DNA from: Artemia franciscana
Taxonomy: Eukaryota > Arthropoda > Branchiopoda > Anostraca > Artemiidae
Assembly (NCBI RefSeq): GCF_032884065.1
Contig: NW_027062649.1
Span: forward strand, 3,455,355 to 3,519,354
Direction of reading: 5' to 3'
DNA: 64,000 nt
The translations under genes were made by a program, and so were the position numbers. Under the pieces are notes generated by a model. The model had not been told where the DNA came from. It ran no database searches and was given only the letters and a program-made list of their open reading frames with translations. Shown piece by piece: positions 53,246 to 63,265 of this stretch (its first letter is position 1; each line of letters opens with the position of its first letter).

Positions 53246-53545
53246 ATTAAATAAAAAAAAAACAAGTTTTGTAAATGAAAGTAAGGAGCGACATTAAAAA
53301 TTAAAACGAACAGAAATTACTCCGTATATGAAAGGGGCTTTTCCTTCTTAATGCCCCGCTCTTTACGCTAAAGTTTGAATCTTTCTCTTAACTCTACATT
53401 GTAAAACAGTAAGAAAACTTTAGCGTAAAGAGCGGGGCGTTGAGAAGGAAAAGCCCCTTTCATATACGGAGTAATTTCTGTTCGTTTTAATTTTTAATGT
53501 CGCTCCTTACTTTCATTTAAAAAACTAGTTTTTTTATTTAATTTC
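53246..53545. repeat. Fold-back repeat with about 130-bp arms
   Basis: The arm TTAGCGTAAAGAGCGGGGC ... AAGCCCCTTTCATATACGG ... TTACTTTCATTTAAA (53416-53545) is inverted at 53246-53374; about 40 bp separate them. The same module occurs singly, and more diverged, at 53968-54061 and 62300-62395, so the arms are two head-to-head copies of part of the long repeat at 53930. It lies in the TMEM50 intron. Confidence 0.88.
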
Positions 53546-53840
53546 TGAACGCTTTTGAATCAATGCATGTTTTGATTTTGGCTCTCCGCAGAGGAATAAT
53601 TAAAACAAAATTTGTATATTTATTTTTTTTGGCTAAATGGCTTTTTCATAACTTTGATCAAATGATTTTGAGAAAAAAAGAGCGGGAAGGAAGCCTAGTT
53701 GCCCTCCGATATTCGGTTAATTAAAAAGGCAACTAGATCTTTTAATTTTTTACGAATCTTTTTATAAGTAAAAGATATACGAAACTTATAAATTAGCTTA
53801 CGTAAAGAACTTTTGTATTCTTATGTTTTTATTACATATA

Positions 53841-53858
53841 TGAGGGGGTTCGCCCCCT
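53841..53858. repeat. GAGGGGG-TTCG-CCCCCTC hairpin
   Basis: A perfect 7-bp stem with a TTCG loop, very stable if transcribed. It lies between the fold-back repeat and the long repeat copy. Confidence 0.7.
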
Positions 53859-53897
53859 CGTCACTACCTCGCTCTTTACATTAAAGCTTAAGTTTTT

Positions 53898-54948
53898 TCC
53901 CAATTCATTAAGAATGACCCATGAATCACAAAAGCCGCAGAATAAATAGTTGAAATTACTAAAAATACTTTAGCGTAAAGAGCGAGGCATTAGGAGGAGG
54001 TGAGCCCCTTATATGGGCAATAATTTCTGTTCGTTTTAAGTTTTAATGCTGCTGCTTGCTTCCAGCTGAAAAAAACTTTTTCATTTTTTTAAGTAATGTT
54101 AGTATATCCTGCGCTCCCTTCATGGAAATTTTCTTCCCCCATGACAAATTCCTCGATGAAAAGTTCCCCCAGCATACCCCCCTCTTCTCAACCCCTGCCT
54201 CCAACCCAAATATCCTCCTGAAAACGCCTGTACACTTCCCAACAACCATTATTATATGTAAGCACTGGTCAAAGTTTTGAACTTGTAACCCCTCCCACGG
54301 GGACTGTCGGGGAGTAAGTCGTTCCCAAAGACATAGTTATAAGGTTTATTGACTACGCTGAATAAAATGGCTCTCTCAGAATTTTGATCCGTTGACTTTG
54401 GGAAAATAGTTAGCATGGGAGGGGGCCTAGGTGCCCTCCAATTTTTTTGGTCACTTAAAAAGGGCACTAGAACTTTTCATTTTCGTTAGAACGAGCCCTC
54501 TTGCAACATTCTAGGACAACTGGGTCGATACGATCACCCCTGGGAAAAAAACAGCAACAAAAAAACAAACAAACGAATAAACACGCATCCGTGATCTGCC
54601 TTCTGGCAAAAAAATACAAAATTCCACATTTTTGTAGATAGGAGCTTGAAACTTCTACAGTCGGGTTCTCTGATACGCTGAATCTGACGGTGTGACTTTC
54701 GTTAAGATTCTATGATTTTTAGGGGGTGTTTCCCCCTATTTTCTAAAATGACACAAATTTTCTCAGGCTCGTAACTTTTGATGGGTAGAACTAAACTTGA
54801 TGAAACTTATATATTTAAAATCTGCATTAAAATGCGATTCTTGTGATGTAGCTATTGGTACCAAAATTCCATTTTTTAGAGTTTTGGTTACTATTGAGCC
54901 GGGTCGCTCCTTACTACAGTTCGTTACCACGAACTGTTTGATATGTGT
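53898..54948 (+). repeat. Long repeat family, about 1 kb, copy 1
   Basis: Matches 61939-63265 through TACTTTAGCGTAAAGAGC, GGAAATTTTCTTCCCCCATG, CCCCTCCCACGGGGA, GGGGGCCTAGGTGCCCTCCA, AAGGGCACTAGAACTTTT, GGGGTGTTTCCCC and CTATTGAGCCGGGTCGCT. It ends in a palindrome of 9-bp arms, ACAGTTCGT and ACGAACTGT around TACC. The short frames within (such as 54797-55096) occur in all copies but have no known domain. Superfamily unknown. Confidence 0.85.
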
Positions 54949-55499
54949 ATGTATTATCTTCATATTCTTGAATAGTAGCCCTATTCTTATATGTCATGCT
55001 CTTGAGTTTGACTTAATTATTCACTTTGATTTCTGTTTGTTTAGTTTTCATTTATTCTTTAACAATTATCTCATATACATAAATATTATAATTTAAAATC
55101 AACAATATGCTTTTATAGAACTTCTTTAGAACTCAAGAAATATTATCCAGAGGAGTGTTTTATACTAACCTCGATAGCGTTTTCTGGTAACTTTTTTTGA
55201 TAGCTTATGTTGTATTAATTGCTTTCCAATATAACAGTCGGTCAGAAATAGAAACAGGTGTGAATCCAAATCTTACACCTTGTTTCAAGACACAAAGGAG
55301 ATTACAATGCATGAAGGATTCATCACTTTAACTTTCTTTGGTCAATAGAATATAGAAACCTTTCCATGGAACTGGCCTAAACTGAGTTTTTGATTCAGTC
55401 TGTTTCAGGCAGGATATAGTGGATATAAATACCATGAAATTAGCGACATCATACCAGGATTCTTTGAAACGCCTTGCGTTTTCATTTTCGTATTCATTT
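54949..55499. other. TMEM50 intron, no feature recognised
   Basis: AT-rich spacer. Confidence 0.4.
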
Positions 55500-56080
55500 A
55501 TTTAAATAGGTATCAAAACATTCAAAAATGAACGCTAAACTATGCTACTTTTACAATCACGAAGAAAACGAACACAGTAACAAAGAATGCCTACAAAATA
55601 TGGCACAAAGGAGTTTGTAAATCTGTTCATACGGCACTTAACGGGCTGTAGCATAATGTAATGTGTAGTCGTTCTGCTGTTCTATATACATGGCGGAAAA
55701 ATAGATCGGTGCCTCTCGTTTTCTTATAGCTTTTTTTCCAAATTTCATCATTAAATCAAGTCTTTGAGTGAATAATGTAGGCAAGTTCAAGAGTAGTTTC
55801 ATAGTTGCTGAAGCAAAGTCCAAGTGTTATTTTAGTTGCTCGTTTTTGGACATCTTCTAGTTTTGCCAACATGTAAGCAGTGCTTTGAGCTTGTGGACCC
55901 CAAAGGGGACAGTTGATGTAGGTTGTATACGCCAGAAGGAGTATATAGAACACTTACAAAATGTGACACAATGAAGTTTACAAATCTGTTTGTACGGCAC
56001 TTAACGGGTTGTAGTTTATTGTGGAGCCTAGTAGTTTTGCTGACAGTGTTTTCCAAATTTAATTTTTAAAGCTCGTCTTC
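55500..56080 (-). mobile_element. LINE reverse transcriptase C-terminal fragment
   Basis: Minus-strand frames give INCPLWGPQAQSTAYMLAKL followed by EDVQKRATKITLGLCFSNYE, then PTLFTQRLDLMMKFGKKAIR and KREAPIYFSAM. This is the thumb region of a CR1/jockey-type RT ('LE-x-VQ-RA-TK'). A 40-bp sequence (GTACGGCACTTAACGGG and flanks) appears at both about 55620 and 55980, suggesting an internal duplication. It lies antisense in the TMEM50 intron. Confidence 0.75.
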
Positions 56081-56578
56081 TTGCGATACTTACTTAGTTC
56101 TTCAATCAACACTTACATTCCATTTAGACTTGAGTAGAATTAACTTGATTTGATTAACAACTGCTCTTTGGCATAATCTTTCATTGGCAAACTTCTGTAA
56201 TTATGTGTGATTTTTCCCATGAGATTGAATGTACTTTTAGACTATATGTGATATATAGTTACATAGAGCATAAAAAATGCCTTCCGATATGAAAGTCTAT
56301 TAAAATGGGACACCCTGATTTTTTTTTTAGATTTCATATACCTTGGAATAGAAATTGATACAATAAGTGGTCAAGAAGAATCAGCCCAAGTAGGAAAGAA
56401 ACTAATTTTATAAATAAAAATAAATCAATTTTCTCATGAGCTAAGATAACGTCGATGACTTCTTAAATTATCGTTTTCACTTTCAAAATTAATGCTACCA
56501 ATTTAACAATTGTATGAAATCGTGTTCTAGTTTGTTGTGATACTGTTATTAATAGGATTTATTTTTTAATCATTTTAG
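56081..56578. other. TMEM50 intron, no feature recognised
   Basis: AT-rich intron sequence leading to a good polypyrimidine-like stretch and TTTTAG acceptor. Confidence 0.4.
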
Positions 56579-56748
56579 GATCAATTCGGTCAGCTTTGGT
56601 GAACTCAGAGGAGATGTTTATGTCAGAGTCTGTTTTGGATGTTTTGGACTAATGGGGGCAAGGATAATATTTCGGGTCGGCCTCTTGTTGGGCGTGATTA
56701 ATATAATTGCGTGCTGCGGGATCCTCATAGCAAATTATATTATTCCAG
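56579..56748 (+). CDS. TMEM50: TMEM50-family protein, central exon
   Basis: 170 nt, acceptor CATTTTAG, donor GTAAAC. Encodes (M)INSVSFGELRGDVYVR, a short Cys/Gly-rich loop, MGARIIFRVGLLLGVIN and IIACCGILIANYIIPG. 'MIN-[AS]-VS-x-G-x-[VL]-RGD-x-Y' and 'GARI' are family signatures, and the following stretch forms the third helix. The loop between RGDVY and GARI is a few residues longer than in vertebrate TMEM50. Phase is correct on both sides. The sequence is diverged but conserves what the family conserves, so it is probably functional. Confidence 0.82.
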
Positions 56749-59098
56749 GTAAACTTTGTGACATTTTGTGATCTTAAAAACTTTTTAAGTGTTCTTAAAA
56801 ACGACGTCCTAACAAAAAATGCTTGCTTACAATTTTTCCAACAATTATGTTTCCTGTCCAAACCAAAACTGTTAACTAACACCGCTAGAGAATTTCTTTA
56901 AAAAATAGGATCATTGTTGGAGAATTTGAAATGCAAAATTCAAGCACCAGATAATTAGGCAAAGCAAGATGACTTGTTTTTAAGCTTACAACATTCATAG
57001 AGAATTCAGGACTGCTAATATTTTGTGGTTAAACTTTTCGACAAATTGAAGACAAAAATTTCTCCAATGATTCTATGGCTATTCTGACTTGACCAATGTC
57101 GAGTCTGAGTAGCCATCTTTTTTTTTTTTTTTATGCCTTGATGTCCTCTTCGATCCACAAATAATCTCCAAAAGTTCCAACCCTTATTTCCGAAGTTACA
57201 TTTTCTGAATTTCCCGCCTAAATATTACGTTCCTTTGAAATGTTATCTAGCAAATAGTTGGCAAGAATAGGCTTTAAATGGTATTGTTTTGGGGGGGGGA
57301 GCACACTAAAAAAATTCTTCAAAAATTTTCGTTACTTTTCTACGAGTCGGACCGACATTTTTTGGGGGGGAGGGGGGAAGGGTCAAAAGCTCTATACCCC
57401 TCTCTCACTCTGAATACGGTCTCGGATTTAACCCCTTTCCAATTCAGTTTATTTCAGATGTTATAAAAAAGAGCCGTCATTTCCCAAAAGAAAGTGAGAG
57501 TATATAACTCACCTGAGTCCGAAGCTTGGACTGAGTATTCCAAGCACGTGTGCGGGATTTATTTCTTATGTGGGGGGGGGGGCAAATTCAAAAATACACA
57601 AAAAAAGGTAATTTATATAAAATATGTGGGAAAACGATAATAATTTGATGATTTTTGATCGTCCAATTCCAAGAAAAAAGGTGACAATAAAAGAACAAAT
57701 GTGGTTTCTGAGGGAAGTATTTACATCTAATTAAGGGTTTAAGGCTCACTAGGTCTTGCTGACATACTTTGAAATGTCCCCAAACATTTGTTTTAGCCTT
57801 TAAAATTGACCAGTTTGTCACCGATTACCACCTTTTGTCACTTATATTTGCACCTGATAGGGTCCTCTACCTCTAAAAGATTGAGCCCCTCTTATCACTG
57901 AACTGTGTCTTAAAGCCGGTGCTGTTGCTCTGTATATACAAAATGTTCTTATGATGAAAAAGAAACAGATGTCACACTAAATATTGTAATTTCGGAAATT
58001 GGATTCAATAGATTAGATACTATTTTCCATGGGCGCCCATAAGCTGAATTTTCGGGGGGGGGGGGGCTTACCTGGTCTAATCGACCCTTCCAATGCTAAA
58101 TAATAGAAATCTTAAAACAAATAAAATATAAGGCAGCATCATTCAGCCAGGGGGGAAGGCATTTCCCCCATATGGACGCCCGAGCTGTTTTTTTGTTCTT
58201 TGATTTTGTTGTGGTCAAGAGACACTTCCTATTTTTCGCTATTTACAGGTGTCTGTAAAAAGGCTAAGAAACAATATTCGGACAAGAGGCTGTTCTCTAT
58301 ACCTCTGCGACTTGCATATTAAATGCGATTTTTTTTTTTATTTGAAAGGGGTATTAATCTTAAAAGGAGCTGTCCCCCACTCGACTCTCTGCAACCCTTA
58401 ATAATGTACACATGATTCGGTCTTAATTTGAACGATAAAATCATAAACCACATGGGAGGTACTTAATTTAGTTTATGATTTGAATATCAAGTCTGATTCC
58501 ATATAAGCCATTTAATGCTTAAAAATCAATTGAATATGCACAATTTTAGTTCAATGCTAATTCTGCTCATTTTTGGCAAAGTTGTTTTTTTACAAAAAAG
58601 TGAAAATTTACGTTTTCCATTTAGTGGGAGCTACTTAGGAAGCACTTGATTAGGTATGATCACTTTAAGATAACACTAAATTAAAGCAGGAATATATACT
58701 AGCTACGAAAAATAGCACTTCCCCATCAGAAAATGATGGCTTTAGCCTTTTTTTTTTTTTTTTTTGTTAGTATTGACAACATTTATCGATTCAGCACAGC
58801 TAGGATATGTTCAACGCTTGGTGGCTACCACGAATAGCTAGACCAAAAAACAAAAATATGGTCGGTGTAAAGCGATCTAAATTCGATTCAATTTCGTTAC
58901 TTTTCAGGCAAAAATACTTTTTTCAAGACCCCCTCCCACTCTGTGTATGGATTACACAGTGACCCCCCCCCCCCCTTAGAAAAACTTCTCAAGTTTCGCT
59001 TTTTTGTCAGCTTTTATAAATATCTATTGATTTGGTTTGATTATTGCATGATTTAGTGTAATTTATTGTGATTGGTGTTGATGTTAAAATATTTTCAG
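56749..59098. other. TMEM50 intron
   Basis: About 2.35 kb, AT-rich, with several G or C homopolymers (57288, 57363, 57568, 58058, 58963) and T runs (57118, 58748). No mobile element recognised. Confidence 0.5.
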
Positions 59099-59205
59099 GC
59101 GTCGATAATCTGTATCCAGGCATCGCTTTATTTTTGCAGAACATACTAATCCTACTTGCATCACTAATCTTCAGATTTGGAAGAAGTGAGGTTATCCGAA
59201 TATAG
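59099..59205 (+). CDS. TMEM50: TMEM50-family protein, last exon with stop
   Basis: Acceptor TATTTTCAG. Encodes (G)VDNLYPGIALFLQNILIL and LASLIFRFGRSEVIRI, then TAG. 'YPGIA-[VL]-F-x-QN' and the final 'F-[KR]-FGR-[ST]-E' are diagnostic for TMEM50; this is the fourth helix and C-terminal tail. The vertebrate ending after FGR-x-E differs slightly in length. 2 + 35 codons including stop, joining G|GC with the previous exon. Confidence 0.85.
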
Positions 59206-59699
59206 ACTTGAATATAGTCTATTCAGTTATGCGTACTATTCGCTAACATGTTTGTAATATCCAGATGTCAGAACGACTTTATTTGTGTTGGTGACCCCAC
59301 TTGTCTATTATAATTTGATGCAATGTATTTTCCTTTGAGTTTTATTAACTCACGACAAGAAAATGAGTGATAAAGTTAAGACTAAGTGTAAAATTTCTCA
59401 ATAACGTGAATAGTTCTTTTCAAGGTGTCCTTAGATTTTTGGAAATTGTTTTTTGTGGATCTGAATTTCATGTTCTAGCATCAAAGTTGTGTGTAGAAAA
59501 GGAATATTCAAGGAATAATATTCAAGCTCAAATGTTTACATGAAAGAATTAAGCAAATGATCCCGTTTGGGGATTTTACTTTGACTTTTAAGTAGGAGAT
59601 TTGACAGATGTAAAACATATTAAATCGGTCTTAAAACAGGCGTTTTTCGGTTGATTTTGTGTAAAAGAGACGTTATTGGGGAAGCCCATATATATCCTT
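59206..59699. other. Likely TMEM50 3' UTR, then spacer
   Basis: No frame recognised. No clear polyadenylation signal AATAAA was identified before the retroelement relic. Confidence 0.4.
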
Positions 59700-60158
59700 T
59701 TTTAAAAATCCATTAGCGATGACTTAGGTATAAAAGAGATTGTTCATGAGGCAATAGAAATGAAATTTAAGCTCAATAAACGTATTCCTTTAAATAGGGA
59801 TTTGGGGGAGTATTTGCTTAATTCTTTATACACAAATTTAATTAAAAACAGAGTGACAAATTATATTAAAAAACCACTAGTCAATACCAATGAACCTGTA
59901 GCTAAAAGACCTCTGAGTATCCATAAGACTATAAAGACTATAGAGCATCCATGAGTTGTTTTACAGGTATTTTCTGAAACTTGCCAGGTTTACAGTTGTT
60001 TTATTTTGAAGCAGTTGTGAAAGAATTTCATTGCGAAGAATTTTATTGCGAACTGCATAAACCGTCCAGTTTCACTATCCCTGTTGATTTACACATCAGC
60101 CTCATATTTTAAGCATAAATATTGGCTGCAGTAATTCAAAAAATGTTATGTGACATTT

Positions 60159-60499
60159 CTTTTCAAAAAAGGAAAAAAAAGGATACGGCATTTAGACTTT
60201 ACAGCCCGTACCGGCGGTGCTGATCTCCGTTTCTTGGCCCTTCAGCCAGGAAGTGCAATGGGGGGTTGGAGGTCAGCCAACCTGTGCTTTCGCACACCCT
60301 TCCTGTTTACCTTCCCCAGATTTCTCCAGGTACCCATTTAGAGCTGGGTCGACTCTAGCTAAGCTTACAGGATCACGCCACTGACCTCCGTCCCAAACTG
60401 AAGAATTGGGTACACCGGGACTCGAACCCGCGTCCTCTCAGACACAGGATCCCGAATCCAGCGCACCAACCCACTCGGCCAGGGCGGCTTCTTTTCAAA
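60159..60499 (-). mobile_element. tRNA-derived SINE with target-site duplication
   Basis: Reading leftward from about 60488 it starts with a tRNA-like head: A box TGGCCGAGTGG and B box GGTTCGAGTCC, most like tRNA-Leu/Ser. A body of about 200 bp follows, with GGAGATCAGCACCGCC, and an A/T tail at about 60165-60180. TTCTTTTCAAA occurs at both ends (about 60159 and 60489) as the target duplication. The boxes would direct RNA polymerase III; transposition needs a LINE's enzymes. Confidence 0.85.
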
Positions 60500-60933
60500 G
60501 GGATGTAAAATATATTGCCCGTCATAGTGGACAAATTTACAGAAAAATGCAGAATCTCAAAATTTTATATCTACAAAATCTGAATTGCGGAAAATGCTAC
60601 CTAGTGGTCATTTTTGAAATTTTTTATTAATTTTTGAGGCAACTTTGAAAATAAAATTGTTCGACAAAATTCCGTTTTTAGAAAACCAAGAGTCAATACC
60701 AATGAACCTGTAACTAAAAGACCTCTGAGGTTAGCTACCAAAAAGGCAAGAATAGCATCAAAAATATTTTCTTAATTTTATTTCACCTCAATGAATTACC
60801 TCATTTTGTTTTCCTTTATCTATCAGTCCTAGTTGAACTTCATTGAATTAATGAGTCTAGGAATGTTTATATGTTTTTTAGTTTCAAAGGTCGTATTTTG
60901 CCGTAATTTTTATTTTATTTATATATGTTTTAC

Positions 60934-60967
60934 TGAGGACGGCACTTAGATATAGGGCCGAAATATT
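60934..60967 (+). other. Hairpin motif in the Penelope-like 3' region
   Basis: TGAGGA, stem CGGC / GCCG with a 13-nt loop, then AAATATT. Counterpart of 830-865 (minus). Confidence 0.5.
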
Positions 60968-60990
60968 CATTTGAGAAGGTTTCACTATGA

Positions 60991-61678
60991 AAAAAACTCC
61001 CTTTTGTTTTACCTGTTGTTTGTTTTTATGATTGAAAAGTCTGCTATTCGTCGTTATTCACAATTATCTCTTCATTGGGGAGAAATAAATAAAACTTGGG
61101 AGGTAGATTGTTCCTCGTTAAGAACTTGGTCTTTTGAAGCTTTGTTTACTGTAAAATTTGGGACCTTCCTGGAAGCAGGTTTTGTTTGTCAAATGGTTTT
61201 TATTTTTTGGTACAAGTTTCGTACATATTTTTGCAACAAAAAGGGCAATAATAATAACGTTGAATAGTTCAACGAGTAAAAATTTTAAGGCAGTAGAAAC
61301 CAGAAAGTAATTCAAGTTTTTGGCCAAAAATTCCACCCACTCGTCCTGAATGCAAAAATAATAAGAGAATAGAATCCAAAGAAAAAGATTAAGACGAATT
61401 TGAAGAAAAATCAATAAAAAAAAAGCCACGAAATCAAATGAACAGAAAAATGGTGACGGAAAAATAAAGGTTTATAACGCTTTGATGGATATTTACGAAG
61501 ATCGCACCTTAAATAGGTCAACATGTAACAACTCGCGAGTGAAAGCTTTAGGTCTGGCAAAAAACATTAAATAATACAATTTTGTTGTAAGTGTGGTTTT
61601 ATGGCTTAGTATACTTTTTGAAATCAAAATAACAAGTAAGCAGTTACAATCCAAACAATTTGGCTTGGCTGCCGTCAA
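60991..61678. other. No recognised gene
   Basis: Overlapping frames on both strands (60971-61267, 61118-61429) have no recognisable domain; possibly part of the Penelope-like element. Confidence 0.35.
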
Positions 61679-62264
61679 AGATCAACTAAGCAAAACTAAA
61701 TTATACTTACAAACGTTACGTTGACGATGGCTTTGAAATTATTCTAGTTGGCGCCAGAGGAGTGGCAGAGGAGCTAAATATTCAACCAACATTTGAAACA
61801 GAAACCCTGCAAACTCGGTTGAAAAAGAAGAAAAAACAGTCTGATTACGAAGCAGATGATGAACCTTACCACCCGTTGCTTACACTTAACTATACACTTA
61901 ACTATAATATATCTTTACACTTAAACTATAATTGTGTCCCAATTCCTTAAGAGAATGGCCCCTGGATCACAGATCAACTAAGCAAAACTAAATTATACTT
62001 ACAAACGTTACGTTGACGATGGCTTTGAAATTATTCTATTTGGCGCCAGAGGAGTGGCAGAGGAGCTAAATATTCAACCAACATTTGAAACAGAAACCCT
62101 GCCAACTCGCTTGAAAAAGAAGAAAAAACAGTCTGATTACGAAGCAGATGATGAACCTTACCACCCGTTGCTTACACTTAACTATACACTTAACTATAAT
62201 ATATCTTTACACTTAAACTATAATTGTGTCCCAATTCCTTAAGAGAATGGCCCCTGGATCACAG
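61679..62264 (+). repeat. 292-bp tandem duplication carrying a transposase-like coding fragment
   Basis: Units 61679-61970 and 61971-62264 are almost identical, so the duplication is recent. Each encodes GARGVAEELNIQPTF then RLKKKKKQSDYEADDEP, which resembles the part of hAT/ZMYM1-like transposases reading 'A-x-x-L-x-x-x-PTF ... KKK-x-x-x-DYE-x-x-DE'. The frames then run into non-coding sequence. The end of each unit (CCCAATTCCTTAAGAGAATG to GGATCACAG) is homologous to 53898-53930, so the duplication overlaps the start of the long repeat copy 2. Confidence 0.8.
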
Positions 62265-63265
62265 AGGCTGAAAAATAAATAGTTGAAATTACTAAAAATA
62301 CTTTAGCGTAAAGAGCCAGGTATTACGAGGAGGTGAGCCCCTCATATGCGTAATAATTTCTGTTCGTTTTATGTTTTAATGCTGCTCCTTACTCTCAGTC
62401 GAAAAAGTTTTTCATATTTATTTATTTTTTTTTTTTTTAAACAGTGTTAGAAAGTCCTGTGCCCCCTTCATTGAAATTCTCTTCCCCCATGACAAATTTC
62501 TTGATGGAAAGATCCTCCCACGTCCCCTCCCTTCATTTTCTCCCCCCTCCGCCCTCCTCAAATCAAAAAAGTCGACCTGAAAACGTCTGTATACTTCCCA
62601 ATAGCCATTAGTATATGTAAACAACAGTCAAAGTTTGTAACTTATAGCCCCTCCCACGGGGAATGTGGGGGAGTAAGTCGTCCCCAAAGACATAGTTATT
62701 AGGTTTTTTGACTATGTTGAATAAAATGACTATCTCAGAATTTTTACCAGGTGACTTTGGGGGAAAATGAGCGTGGGAGGGGGCCTAGGTGCCCTCCAAT
62801 TTTGTTGGTCGCTTAAAAACGCACTAGAACTTTTAATTTCTGTTAGAAGGAGCCCTCTCGCGACATTTTAGGACCACTGGGTCGATATGATCATTCCTAA
62901 AAAAAAAATAAACGCGCATCCGTGATCTCTCTTCTGGCAAAAAATGGGAAAATGCACATCTTTGTCGATATGAGCTTGAAACTTCTACAATAGAGTTCTC
63001 TGATACGCTGTATCTGATGGTTTGATTTTCGTTGCGATGACTTTTAAGGGGTGTTTCCCCACTAACGGCAAATTTTCTCAGGCTCGTAACTTTTGATGGG
63101 TAAGACTAAACTTGATGAAACTTATATGCTTAAAATTAGCATTGAAATGTGATTCTTTTGATGTAACTATTTGTATCAAAATTTCATCTTTTAGAGTTTC
63201 GGTTACTATTGAGCCGGGTCGCTGCTTACTACAGTTCGTTACCACGAACTGTTTAATAGGGCTCG
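62265..63265 (+). repeat. Long repeat family, about 1 kb, copy 2
   Basis: Parallel to 53930-54948 in order and orientation, including the ACAGTTCGT-TACC-ACGAACTGT terminus at about 63231-63254. Small insertions and deletions separate the copies. Confidence 0.87.

Larger units (their letters stand above)
59700..60990 (+). mobile_element. Penelope-like retroelement 3' end, interrupted
   Basis: The frame SDDLGIKEIVHEAIEM, KFKLNKRIPLNRDLGEYL and NRVTNYIKKPLVNTNEPV resembles the C-terminal end of Penelope-like ORFs after the GIY-YIG nuclease ('EA-[IV]-x-[IM] ... N-x-D-x-G'). A 39-bp stretch at 59879-59917 (TCAATACCAATGAACCTGTA and on) repeats at 60691-60729 with one mismatch; after the second copy the frame continues to a stop (RLATKKARIASKIFS). 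So 59918-60690, which includes the SINE, splits the ORF end. The hairpin motif at 60934 lies in the 3' region. RT and nuclease domains are not present. Confidence 0.55.

Noticed and set aside
60405..60488. A functional tRNA-Leu/Ser gene on the minus strand
   Set aside because: Promoter boxes are present, but the sequence continues into a SINE body and is flanked by a target duplication; a full cloverleaf acceptor stem was not found.
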